Under the pieces are notes generated by a model, which was not told where the DNA came from, ran no database searches, and worked only from the letters and a program-made list of their open reading frames with translations. The translations under genes and the position numbers were made by a program. Positions 1 to 5,749 of a DNA stretch of 6,217 nt are shown here, piece by piece. Source of the stretch: Bordetella parapertussis (GTDB lineage: Bacteria; Pseudomonadota; Gammaproteobacteria; Burkholderiales; Burkholderiaceae_B); NCBI GenBank assembly GCA_945911685.1, contig CAMEAW010000166.1, positions 1 through 6,217 of the forward strand, in the 5' to 3' direction. Position 1 is the stretch's first letter; every line of letters starts with the position of its first letter.

Positions 1-130
1 TAGCAAGCTGCACTAACTGCTGCAGGTCGCGTTGATAGGCTGAGAGAGTGTGCGGCGAGTAACGCCGGTTTTGCTCAAGGTGCTTGAGCCATTGCGCGAC
101 CGCTTCGGGTATGCAAGGCTGGCTGGTCAT
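1..130 (-). CDS. xerC: Tyrosine recombinase XerC, N-terminal part (cut by window edge)
   Basis: The visible 43 codons start at an ATG at 130 (reverse strand) and run off the left edge. They read as the N-terminal SAM-like, core-DNA-binding domain of a Xer recombinase. The typical pattern is W-L-x-H-L at residues 14-18, followed by R-Y-S-P-H-T-L-x-x-Y-x-R-D-L at residues 23-36. XerC works with XerD at the dif site to resolve chromosome dimers; the catalytic domain lies outside the window. The start is 7 bases after the stop of the DUF484 gene, with only a weak ribosome-binding site, so translation is probably coupled. The identification is supported by the dapF - DUF484 - xerC order known from many proteobacteria, including Escherichia coli. 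A related integrase cannot be fully excluded from 43 residues. Confidence 0.86.
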   Translation of the reverse strand, partial: MTSQPCIPEAVAQWLKHLEQNRRYSPHTLSAYQRDLQQLVQLA

Positions 131-137
131 TGGGGGC

Positions 138-809
138 TTATTCGCTTTGACCCACGGCGGCGGGTTTGAGTCGCGACAGTGCCGCGCTGGCAAGATTACT
201 GACAGTCTGCAAAAACGTGGTGCCCATGTCAGGGGCAAAGCGCTCGGGGTCGTCTGAGCCTAACACCATTAAACCAAAGGCAGGCTCATCGGGCTTGGCA
301 CGTAACGACAATATCGCCAACGAGGCCGGCTTTTTGTGCAGCCAACCAACAGCAGTGAAATCAGTACTCGAGCCGCAGTAGGGCGCTGCCAACGTATTAG
401 CAAAGTCATGCACCGAGGCGTCTACCGGAGCGCCAACCCCTTCAGCAGGTACGTCTAGCCCCCAGACGCGTAGCGCGACTTCTTGCAGATTAAATTGCTC
501 GGCCAAACCAAGTGCAACTTCACCGGGTAAGCGCAGTGGCGATTGCTCGGCCAGCATGCGCGCGCACCAAAGATTTAACTTGGTGGTCGTGGCCTCGTTT
601 AAGGCGCCGTTTCGTACAAGCTCGGCCAAACGAAATTCAAAGTCGCGTAAGCGCTCGCGCAGTGTCAAAATCTGACGCTCACCCAGTGAAATCGCGCGCG
701 ATTGATTAGGGTGAGGCACTTCGAGCGTCGAAAAAATATCAGAGTACTGAACAAAAAAATCCGGATTTTCTTGAAGGAATTTAGCGATGGTGTGTGCGGT
801 ATTAATCAT
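138..809 (-). CDS. DUF484 family protein (GAF-like), between dapF and xerC
   Basis: A 223-residue protein with the hallmarks of the DUF484 family. It has an N-terminal segment with F-L-x-E-N-P-D-F-F at residues 11-19, a Q/R/E-rich stretch likely to form a coiled coil (about 37-66), and a C-terminal half resembling a GAF-type domain. No catalytic residues can be named and the biochemical role is unknown. Its start ATG shares four bases (ATGA, 806-809) with the dapF stop codon, a classic sign of translational coupling, and xerC follows 7 bases after its stop. The same three-gene order is conserved in gamma- and betaproteobacteria, so a link to XerC or the cell cycle is often assumed but is inference here. 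Length is normal for the family. Confidence 0.88.
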   Translation of the reverse strand: MINTAHTIAKFLQENPDFFVQYSDIFSTLEVPHPNQSRAISLGERQILTLRERLRDFEFRLAELVRNGALNEATTTKLNLWCARMLAEQSPLRLPGEVALGLAEQFNLQEVALRVWGLDVPAEGVGAPVDASVHDFANTLAAPYCGSSTDFTAVGWLHKKPASLAILSLRAKPDEPAFGLMVLGSDDPERFAPDMGTTFLQTVSNLASAALSRLKPAAVGQSE

Positions 810-1705
810 GTCGTAGAGCTCGTTAATGATGGAATCGAGGCGACCAATTGATCGATATCAATGCTGCCAGAAAAAACTGTGGTGGCTGGGCCTGTCATGT
901 GCAGCTGGGCGCCGTCAAAGGCTACGGTCAGCCAGCCACCGTGTGTGCGGACACGCACGGGTGATTCAAGCAGCCCTCGCCGAATGCCTGCTGCGACCGC
1001 TGCGCAGGCACCCGTGCCGCAGGCTAGGGTTTCGCCCGCGCCGCGTTCGTACACACGTAAATAAATTGTGTGCAGATCAACGATTTGCATAAAACCTGCG
1101 TTCACACGACGTGTAAACCTTGGATGCGACTCGATCAGAGGACCCAGCAAGGCCACAGGGGTAGCCTCGACATCGGCGACTATCTGCACGGCGTGTGGAT
1201 TGGAAATAGCCACTGCAGACAGCCAAACGGTTTGCGGCGGTGTTGTTGCGAGCGCAAGCCCATAGAGCGTATCCTGCCCCTGCGTTTGGGTTGCCAGACC
1301 GTTGATATCAAAAGGCAGGTCGTTGACCGCAAAACGCGTTTGCCCCATTTCGACCGTAACGTCGCCATTGGGCAGTTCTTCAAGGGTGATGAGCCCCGTG
1401 GCGATCTCTGCCCGCAAGGGGTTACGTGACGATAGTCTTTGCTCGTGTACAAAGCGCACAAAACAGCGCGCTCCGTTGCCGCAATGTTCGACCTCGCTGC
1501 CATCCGCATTGAAAATACGATAGCGAAAATTGGCCTCAGGGTGCAGGGGGGTGTCGACCAACAAAATCTGGTCACAGCCCACGCCAAACTGCCGGTGCGC
1601 AAGCGCACGAGCCCGCTCTGGCGTCATGTCAATGGCTTGCCTGACGCCGTCAAGCATGACAAAGTCATTGCCTGCTCCGTGCATTTTGGTGAAATTCCAT
1701 ATCAT
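806..1705 (-). CDS. dapF: Diaminopimelate epimerase
   Basis: DapF interconverts LL- and meso-diaminopimelate in the cytoplasm, the penultimate step of lysine synthesis and the source of the peptidoglycan cross-linking residue. The 299-residue product begins with the family signature K-M-H-G-A-G-N-D-F (residues 7-15). It carries both catalytic cysteines of the cofactor-free two-base mechanism: Cys75 in H-C-G-N-G-A-R and Cys229 in A-C-G-T-G-A-C. The substrate-binding segments S-N-P-H-A (168-172) and E-R-G-A-G-E-T (220-226) are intact. Length is slightly above the usual 275-290. The start at 1705 gives the typical betaproteobacterial N-terminus, M-I-W-N-F-T-K; an AGGG lies about 11 bases upstream. 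It is the first gene of a minus-strand operon with the DUF484 gene and xerC, and diverges from metK. Confidence 0.97.
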   Translation of the reverse strand: MIWNFTKMHGAGNDFVMLDGVRQAIDMTPERARALAHRQFGVGCDQILLVDTPLHPEANFRYRIFNADGSEVEHCGNGARCFVRFVHEQRLSSRNPLRAEIATGLITLEELPNGDVTVEMGQTRFAVNDLPFDINGLATQTQGQDTLYGLALATTPPQTVWLSAVAISNPHAVQIVADVEATPVALLGPLIESHPRFTRRVNAGFMQIVDLHTIYLRVYERGAGETLACGTGACAAVAAGIRRGLLESPVRVRTHGGWLTVAFDGAQLHMTGPATTVFSGSIDIDQLVASIPSLTSSTT

Positions 1706-1747
1706 TTTGCAATTATCCCTTATTCACCCCGTCAGAGCGTAGGGGAT

Positions 1748-1777
1748 TCGCCATAATTCACTAAATTGGCATAAAAT
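1748..1777 (+). promoter_or_regulatory. Probable metK promoter
   Basis: TAAAAT at 1772-1777 matches the sigma-70 -10 consensus at 5 of 6 positions. TCGCCA at 1748-1753, 18 bases upstream, matches the -35 box at 4 of 6. The expected start of transcription is about 1783-1785, the first bases of the aptamer's P1 stem. This agreement with the RNA structure is the best support for the call. Confidence 0.5.
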
Positions 1778-1782
1778 TGCAA
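1753..1782 (-). promoter_or_regulatory. Possible dapF operon promoter
   Basis: On the reverse strand TTGCAA (1782 to 1777) could serve as a -35 box, with AATTAT (1758 to 1753) as a -10 box 18 bases further on; each matches the sigma-70 consensus at 4 of 6 positions. Transcription would start near 1746, giving a leader of about 40 bases. The proposed -35 overlaps the proposed metK -10 by one base, so the divergent promoters would overlap back to back. The matches are weak and this is a guess from position. Confidence 0.25.
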
Positions 1783-1876
1783 CAGTCGCTGAGTTAACCG
1801 ACAACTTGCGGAGCGACTGAGTTGGGTTAAGACTGAAATGTCTGGCCGACAAAAAAATAATTCTGCTAAAGCGTCG
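1783..1876 (+). ncRNA. SAM-II (SAM-alpha) type riboswitch aptamer in the metK leader
   Basis: Stem P1 is a perfect 8-bp pair, CAGTCGCT (1783-1790) with AGCGACTG (1812-1819). The loop after P1 reads GAGTTAACC, against GAUUUAACC as I recall it from the family, and ends in CTTGC (1805-1809), a SAM-II hallmark. The second hallmark, GCTAAAG, stands at 1865-1871. The pseudoknot helix P2 forms as in the family: GC (1808-1809) pairs with GC (1865-1866), the TT/TAAA pocket follows, then C1805-G1871 and CGAC (1799-1802) pairs with GTCG (1873-1876). Between P1 and P2, 1821-1850 folds into an extra hairpin (GTTGG with CCGAC, then AGAC with GTCT), followed by an A-rich tract (1851-1860) as expected of the loop lying along P1. 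One odd base is G1793, where the family normally has U. The class binds SAM and represses methionine/SAM genes. Motifs and pairing are seen directly; the class assignment rests on remembered consensus. Confidence 0.72.
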
Positions 1877-1897
1877 CGCCCAGTCCAACGTCTTAAC
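1821..1897 (+). promoter_or_regulatory. Alternative anti-aptamer pairing in the metK leader
   Basis: The run 1873-1889 can pair almost continuously with three blocks upstream: GTCG-c-GCC (1873-1880) with GGC-CGAC (1844-1850), CAGTC (1881-1885) with GACTG (1831-1835), and CAAC (1886-1889) with GTTG (1821-1824). That is 16 base pairs. This fold takes the 3' strand of the pseudoknot helix P2 and opens the extra hairpin, so it excludes the SAM-bound form. GTCTTAAC (1890-1897) can instead pair perfectly with GTTAAGAC (1826-1833). These are the kinds of alternatives a switch needs, but which fold dominates is inference. Confidence 0.5.
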
Positions 1898-1910
1898 AGG
1901 TGAAGGTTCA

Positions 1911-1958
1911 GGGGTGCAACGCACCTCCTTAACCCACCTTTGGCTTTGCCAGTAAAGG
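1911..1958 (+). promoter_or_regulatory. Hairpins covering the metK ribosome-binding site (likely expression platform)
   Basis: Two stem-loops precede the start codon. GGGGTGC (1911-1917; actual span 1911-1917) pairs with GCACCTC (1921-1927) around an AAC loop, including one G-U pair. CCTTT (1937-1941) with GGC (1942-1944) pairs with GCC (1948-1950) and AAAGG (1954-1958), burying the metK ribosome-binding site with a 3-base bulge. CTTAACCCA (1928-1936), between them, is a perfect 9-base complement of TGGGTTAAG (1823-1831) in the aptamer region. There is no T-run, so control of translation, or Rho-dependent termination, is more likely than an intrinsic terminator. The pairings are visible; the mechanism is inferred. 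Confidence 0.5.
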
Positions 1959-1959
1959 A
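1954..1959 (+). promoter_or_regulatory. metK ribosome-binding site
   Basis: AAAGGA lies 7 bases before the ATG at 1967. It fixes that ATG as the start rather than the in-frame TTG at 1940, which would add nine residues and lies upstream of the site. Confidence 0.8.
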
Positions 1960-1966
1960 CGTGAGC

Positions 1967-3142
1967 ATGTCTACTAAATCAAACGATTTTCTCTTTACCT
2001 CTGAATCGGTTTCTGAAGGTCACCCTGACAAGGTTGCCGATCAGGTGTCTGATTCGATTCTTGACGCGATTTTTACGCAAGATCCCCATGCACGTGTTGC
2101 GGCTGAAACGCTGTGCAATACGGGCTTGGTGGTGTTGGCTGGCGAAATCACAACAACTGCTAACGTGGATTACATCCAGGTTGCACGCGACACGATCAAG
2201 CGCATCGGCTACGACAACACTGATTATGGTATCGACTACAAGGGCTGCGCAGTGTTGGTGGCTTACGATAAGCAATCGCCTGATATCGCCCAAGGTGTCG
2301 ACCGCGCATCTGACGACTATCTTAATCAAGGTGCTGGCGACCAAGGTTTGATGTTTGGGTATGCGTGCAATGAAACCCCCGATTTAATGCCTGCACCAAT
2401 TTGGTATGCGCACCGCTTGGTGCAACGCCAAAGCGAGTTGCGTAAAGACGGTCGCCTGCCCTGGCTGCGCCCCGACGCAAAATCGCAAGTGACGTTTCGT
2501 TATGTCAACGGCAAGCCCGTTGAAGTCGACACCGTCGTGCTGTCGACACAACACGCGCCCGAAATCACCCTTGACGAAATCAAAGCTTCGGTCATTGAAC
2601 ACATTATTCGTCCAAGCTTTCCGGCTGAGTTGTTAACACCTAAGACAAAGTTCTTGGTGAATCCAACCGGTCGTTTTGTAATTGGTGGCCCCCAAGGCGA
2701 TTGCGGTTTGACTGGCCGCAAAATTATTGTTGACACGTATGGTGGCGCTTGCCCCCACGGTGGCGGTGCGTTCTCGGGTAAAGACCCCTCAAAGGTCGAT
2801 CGCTCGGCCGCTTATGCAGCTCGCTATGTTGCTAAAAACATTGTGGCCGCTGGTTTGGCAACGCAGTGCCAGGTCCAAGTCAGTTACGCCATTGGCGTAG
2901 CAGAGCCGATTAACATCACCGTTTACACCGAAGGCACCGGCGTGATTTCGGATGATGCCTTGGCCTTGTTAGTGCGCGAGCACTTTGACCTGCGTCCAAA
3001 AGGCATCGTCAACATGCTTGATTTGTTGCGTCCGATCTATACCAAGACAGCCGCATACGGTCACTTTGGCCGTAACGAGCCCGAGTTCACCTGGGAAGCC
3101 ACCGACAAAGCGGCAATGCTTAAAAAGGCGGCTGGCAAGTAA
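1967..3142 (+). CDS. metK: S-adenosylmethionine synthetase
   Basis: MetK makes SAM from methionine and ATP in the cytoplasm, releasing phosphate and diphosphate, and so supplies nearly all methyl groups. The 391-residue product has all family signatures: the N-terminal [13 protein letters not shown] (residues 10-22) with active-site His19 and Asp21, the first MetK signature G-A-G-D-Q-G (122-127), and the P-loop-like second signature G-G-G-A-F-S-G-K-D (265-273). Length is normal (E. coli 384). The start at 1967 is chosen for its ribosome-binding site and because the N-terminus then matches other betaproteobacterial MetK proteins; an in-frame TTG at 1940 is unlikely. The gene ends with tandem stops (TAA TAG) and a strong terminator, so it is probably a single-gene transcript. 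Its long leader resembles a SAM-sensing riboswitch, which would give product feedback. Confidence 0.98.
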   Translation: MSTKSNDFLFTSESVSEGHPDKVADQVSDSILDAIFTQDPHARVAAETLCNTGLVVLAGEITTTANVDYIQVARDTIKRIGYDNTDYGIDYKGCAVLVAYDKQSPDIAQGVDRASDDYLNQGAGDQGLMFGYACNETPDLMPAPIWYAHRLVQRQSELRKDGRLPWLRPDAKSQVTFRYVNGKPVEVDTVVLSTQHAPEITLDEIKASVIEHIIRPSFPAELLTPKTKFLVNPTGRFVIGGPQGDCGLTGRKIIVDTYGGACPHGGGAFSGKDPSKVDRSAAYAARYVAKNIVAAGLATQCQVQVSYAIGVAEPINITVYTEGTGVISDDALALLVREHFDLRPKGIVNMLDLLRPIYTKTAAYGHFGRNEPEFTWEATDKAAMLKKAAGK

Positions 3143-3152
3143 TAGTTGCAGT

Positions 3153-3192
3153 AAAAAATGCCCCTCACAGAGAGTTGTGTAGGGGCATTTTT
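3153..3192 (+). terminator. Intrinsic terminator after metK
   Basis: AAAAATGCCCCT (3154-3165) pairs perfectly with AGGGGCATTTTT (3181-3192). The stem is extended inward by CACA (3166-3169) with TGTG (3176-3179), and a T-run ends it. It starts 11 bases after the metK stop. The A-run on the left arm means it could also act on the opposite strand. Confidence 0.92.
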
Positions 3193-3225
3193 ACGTGAGT
3201 TTGATCGCGGTGCTAAGCTCTGACG

Positions 3226-3483
3226 ATGACTTCATCCACGCAAAAACCTAGCCCCACCAATGCTGGCCCAAGCCCCGAGGCAGCCCCCGAAGTTGGTCAA
3301 CCCGGCGCAGCCGATTCGCCCTGCGTAGCCGTCTGCTCAACATTATTTGAGGATGTCTGCCGCGGTTGCGGGCGCACCATTATGGAGGTGTCAAACTGGG
3401 TCTTTATGGATGACGCCGAAAAGCAAGCCGTGTGGGTGCGGATTCGTGCCGAAGGCTACCCGAGGCGCCCCGGCACAACGTGA
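3226..3483 (+). CDS. DUF1289 domain protein (small cysteine-motif protein)
   Basis: An 85-residue protein whose second half is a DUF1289 domain: S-P-C-x-x-x-C (Cys33, Cys37), then C-R-G-C-G-R-T (Cys45, Cys48), followed by E-V-x-x-W-x-x-M-D-D-A-E-K. The four cysteines are spaced like a small metal-binding (zinc or Fe-S) knuckle, but metal binding is inferred. The first 30 residues are rich in Pro, Ala and Ser and look disordered. The function of the family is not known. It starts 33 bases after the metK terminator with no clear ribosome-binding site, so the exact start is uncertain. It converges on the oxidoreductase gene ending at 3543, with a 59-base gap that holds only a weak GGGCG/CGCCC dyad and no evident terminator. 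Confidence 0.85.
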   Translation: MTSSTQKPSPTNAGPSPEAAPEVGQPGAADSPCVAVCSTLFEDVCRGCGRTIMEVSNWVFMDDAEKQAVWVRIRAEGYPRRPGTT

Positions 3484-3542
3484 GCAAATAGAGTCTGACC
3501 GGGCGCAAGCAAAGAACTAAAGTCATACGCCCCGCAAGCAGT

Positions 3543-4448
3543 CTACTTATCAGACAACACAGTGCCAGCCAGCTTTTCAGACATTTTCGCAACAGCTGTG
3601 TGATCCTGGCCAGGCCCAAGCATCGCGGCTGACGCAGCCCACATCTCACGGCACAGTGCTGCAAAAGGTGTCGGCGTATTGGTATCCCTTCCAATACCCA
3701 GAGCAATGCTTAAGTCTTTGACCATCAAATCCAAGCCAAAACCTGCGTTGTACTGGCCTGACAGCACAAACTGTTTGAATTTTTTCTGTGTCGAGTTGTT
3801 CATGCCAGTTGACGAGTTCAGCACGTCGACCATCGCGGCAGGATCCAAACCAAAGCGCTTGCCGATTAACAGCGCCTCAACGCCGATCAAAAAGCCGCCC
3901 GCTGAGACCAAGTTGTTGAGTGCTTTCATGGCATGGGCCGAGCCAACATCGCCTGTAGGCGTAATCGAGGTGCCCATACAAGATAAGACTGGGCGCACAC
4001 GTTCAAGCAACGCTGCGCTGCCGCCAAACATAATGGCCAGTTCGCCCGTTTTTGCGCGGGGCACGCCGCCAGACACTGGCGCGTCAACCAAATGACCTTT
4101 GGCGGCTGCGACCTGTTCAGCCAGCGTGCGGGTGATGGTGGGCACGCCAGAGCTCATTTCGACGACAACGGCGTTTGGGCGCAGGCCAGCTAACACGCCA
4201 TCTGGCCCATTGAGTACGGCTTCAACGATGGCGCTAGTGGGCAGAATCGTGATGATGATGTCTGACGCCGCAGCCAGCGCACGATTAGACGCAGCAACCG
4301 TGCCGCCGATCTCTTTGCAAAAGGCCCGGGCGCGTTCGGCCGAAGCGTCAACAATTTGAAGGGGGTAGCCGGCTTTGTGCAGTAACGCGGCCATGGGCCA
4401 GCCCATGCTACCTACGCCGACAAAACCAATGGTGGGTTGAGCGCTCAT
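3543..4448 (-). CDS. 3-hydroxyisobutyrate dehydrogenase family oxidoreductase, NAD(P)-dependent
   Basis: A 301-residue beta-hydroxyacid dehydrogenase. The N-terminal Rossmann domain has G-F-V-G-V-G-S-M-G-W-P-M-A (residues 8-20). The substrate-binding motif D-A-P-V-S-G-G is at 122-128. The catalytic lysine is Lys175 in K-A-L-N-N, and the C-terminal helical domain carries the conserved V-K-D-L (243-246). Asp34 at the end of the second strand favours NAD over NADP (inference). The family oxidises or reduces small 3-hydroxy acids such as 3-hydroxyisobutyrate or tartronate semialdehyde; the exact substrate cannot be read from the sequence. Length is normal. The gene diverges from the lactonase-like gene at 4629 with a shared, symmetric promoter region, so the two may be co-regulated. 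The ribosome-binding site (AAGG about 11 bases upstream) is weak. Confidence 0.93.
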   Translation of the reverse strand: MSAQPTIGFVGVGSMGWPMAALLHKAGYPLQIVDASAERARAFCKEIGGTVAASNRALAAASDIIITILPTSAIVEAVLNGPDGVLAGLRPNAVVVEMSSGVPTITRTLAEQVAAAKGHLVDAPVSGGVPRAKTGELAIMFGGSAALLERVRPVLSCMGTSITPTGDVGSAHAMKALNNLVSAGGFLIGVEALLIGKRFGLDPAAMVDVLNSSTGMNNSTQKKFKQFVLSGQYNAGFGLDLMVKDLSIALGIGRDTNTPTPFAALCREMWAASAAMLGPGQDHTAVAKMSEKLAGTVLSDK

Positions 4449-4489
4449 CTTTGACGTGCCTTTTTAAAAAGTGGGTTCACTAGGGTCTG

Positions 4490-4519
4490 ATTGTCTGTGT
4501 TTGGCTTTACCCCTGTCAA
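4490..4519 (-). promoter_or_regulatory. Probable promoter of the dehydrogenase gene
   Basis: On the reverse strand a perfect TTGACA -35 box (4519 to 4514) is followed, 18 bases on, by GACAAT (4495 to 4490), a 4 of 6 match to the -10 box. Transcription would start near 4483, giving a leader of about 35 bases. The -35 is part of the left arm of an inverted repeat. Confidence 0.5.
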
Positions 4520-4546
4520 GCGAGGCGCATAACAGCGGGCTTGACA
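4514..4546. repeat. Inverted repeat TGTCAAGC-N17-GCTTGACA between divergent genes
   Basis: A perfect 8-base inverted repeat (4514-4521 and 4539-4546) with a 17-base spacer. Each arm holds a consensus TTGACA pointing outward to one of the two divergent genes. It may be two mirrored -35 boxes, an operator for a dimeric regulator, or both. Confidence 0.65.
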
Positions 4547-4570
4547 AGCACCGTGGGCAACTCGCAGAAT
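4541..4570 (+). promoter_or_regulatory. Probable promoter of the lactonase-like gene
   Basis: A perfect TTGACA (4541-4546) is followed, 18 bases on, by CAGAAT (4565-4570), a 4 of 6 match to the -10 box. Transcription would start near 4577. That excludes the upstream in-frame ATG at 4569, which lies inside the -10 box, as the start codon. Confidence 0.5.
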
Positions 4571-4618
4571 GACCTATCAGCTGCCCAAAACGACAACAAG
4601 CCGACCTCAACGGCCTCC

Positions 4619-4622
4619 GGAG
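4619..4622 (+). promoter_or_regulatory. Ribosome-binding site of the lactonase-like gene
   Basis: GGAG six bases before the ATG at 4629 decides this start over the in-frame ATG at 4569. Confidence 0.75.
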
Positions 4623-4628
4623 ACACCC

Positions 4629-5426
4629 ATGACACTACCTAATTACGAAATTTTTGCGCTGCGTTACGCCACCATGCCTAAGCGTACGCGTCGCGAGAAC
4701 TTCATCACCCACGATCCACACGATGAACCCATGCCCATGGATTATTTCGTGTGGCTGATTCGTGGCGAGGGTAGAACCATCATGGTGGACACCGGCTTTA
4801 ACGCCGAGCAGGCTAAACAACGAGGCCGTACGCTGACGCGCTGCCCCGTGGGGTCTTTGGCATTGTTAGGCGTTGCTCCTGAAGATGTCCAAGATGTCGT
4901 GATCACACACCTGCATTACGACCACGCAGGCAATATCGACTTATTGCCTAATGCTAAGTTTCATATTCAGGATGGCGAAATGGATTACGCCTGCGGGCGA
5001 CATATGTGTCACGGCCTGTTTCGATACGCTTACAACATCGAGGATGTTGTGGCGTTGGTGCGTCGCGTGTACGCAGACCGGGTCGTGTTTCACGATGGTC
5101 GCGAAACGCTTTGCCCTGGCATCGAGCTGATGAAGATTGGCGGCCATACAAAGGGCCTGCAATCGTTACGCGTACACACCGCACGGGGTTGGGTGGTCTT
5201 GGCTTCAGACGCTAGCCATTATTACGAAAACATGGAAAAACCTTCACCGTTTCCGATTGTGTTTCATCTGGGTGAGATGCTGGATGGCTATGGCATTTTG
5301 CGTGACGCAGCGGATTCGCCCCAGCATATCGTGCCTGGGCACGACCCACTCGTGCGGGCGCGTTACCCGTTTCACGGCGACCCCGCTAACGATATCGTAG
5401 CGTTGCATTTGCCGCCGAAGGGCTAA
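4629..5426 (+). CDS. Metallo-beta-lactamase-fold hydrolase, N-acyl homoserine lactonase family
   Basis: A 265-residue metallo-hydrolase. The zinc motif T-H-L-H-Y-D-H is at residues 93-99 (His94, His96, Asp98, His99). The further ligands expected of the family follow in order: His173 in G-G-H-T-K-G, Asp194 in A-S-D-A-S-H-Y-Y, and His238 in P-G-H-D-P. V-D-T-G-F (53-57) is the usual early strand. This layout and length fit the N-acyl homoserine lactonase (AiiA/AttM-like) subgroup, which opens the lactone ring of quorum-sensing signals. Many family members act on other lactones or esters, so the substrate is uncertain. There is no signal peptide, so the protein is cytoplasmic. The start at 4629 is set by a GGAG; an ATG at 4569 would add 20 poorly fitting residues. 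Divergent from the dehydrogenase gene, which might process a product of the same pathway (inference). Confidence 0.92.
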   Translation: MTLPNYEIFALRYATMPKRTRRENFITHDPHDEPMPMDYFVWLIRGEGRTIMVDTGFNAEQAKQRGRTLTRCPVGSLALLGVAPEDVQDVVITHLHYDHAGNIDLLPNAKFHIQDGEMDYACGRHMCHGLFRYAYNIEDVVALVRRVYADRVVFHDGRETLCPGIELMKIGGHTKGLQSLRVHTARGWVVLASDASHYYENMEKPSPFPIVFHLGEMLDGYGILRDAADSPQHIVPGHDPLVRARYPFHGDPANDIVALHLPPKG

Positions 5427-5494
5427 CATTTCGTTACACATTAGAGTAGTTTCACCTATTGCATTTGAGGTCGCAAGCCCTTTAAAATTGCGTC

Positions 5495-5749
5495 ATGGAA
5501 ACACGACTCACCCGCTTAGAAGCCCTTATCCCAACCCTCGCTACGCGCGAGGATTTGGCCTGCCTCGAAACTCGCATGTCGGCCTCGATAAGCAGGGTCG
5601 AAACTCACATGTCGGCCTCGATTAACAGGGTCGAAACAACGTTACACCGCGAAATGAGCAAGCTGACGTGGCGCATCATGGCGCTTCTGGCAGGATTGTT
5701 ACCCAGCCTGTTTGCTGCAGCGGTGTACGTGACCAAATACGCCAATTGA
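5495..5749 (+). CDS. Small coiled-coil protein with a C-terminal membrane segment
   Basis: An 84-residue hypothetical protein. Residues 1-59 are charged and heptad- or hendecad-like, strongly suggesting a coiled coil. Within them an 11-residue unit is repeated (E-T-R-M-S-A-S-I-S-R-V, then E-T-H-M-S-A-S-I-N-R-V, then E-T). Residues about 60-80 are hydrophobic and form one likely transmembrane helix next to the C-terminus, so the protein may be tail-anchored with its coiled coil in the cytoplasm. No named family is recognised with confidence; small DUF1640-like proteins look similar. No good ribosome-binding site is visible before the ATG. The intact repeat frame and the coherent coiled-coil plus membrane layout argue for a real gene. 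It lies 68 bases after the lactonase-like gene. Confidence 0.72.
   Translation: METRLTRLEALIPTLATREDLACLETRMSASISRVETHMSASINRVETTLHREMSKLTWRIMALLAGLLPSLFAAAVYVTKYAN
5565..5637 (+). repeat. 33-base in-frame tandem repeat
   Basis: Two copies of a 33-base unit (5565-5597 and 5598-5630) differ at only a few positions, and a third copy is begun at 5631-5637 (TCGAAAC). They encode the 11-residue coiled-coil repeat. The near identity at the DNA level suggests recent duplication, and copy number may vary between strains. Confidence 0.85.

Noticed and set aside
1922..1932. CACCTCCTTAA resembling the 3' end of 16S rRNA
   Set aside because: The match is only about ten bases and is explained by its place in leader pairings; there is no other rRNA sequence.
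1940..1966. Upstream TTG start for metK
   Set aside because: The ribosome-binding site AAAGGA lies downstream of it and the ATG at 1967 gives the normal MetK N-terminus.
1724..1968. Reverse-strand open frames of 66 and 78 codons across the metK leader, with AAGGAGG-like sequence on that strand
   Set aside because: They lie opposite the structured leader. The strong ribosome-binding-like sequence directly abuts the GTG start, too close to function, and the products resemble nothing known.
3501..3532. GGGCG/CGCCC dyad between the convergent genes as a shared terminator
   Set aside because: Only 5 bp with a 22-base loop and no T-run on either strand.
4569..4628. Upstream ATG start for the lactonase-like gene
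   Set aside because: It lies inside the predicted -10 box, has no ribosome-binding site, and the 20 extra residues do not fit the family.
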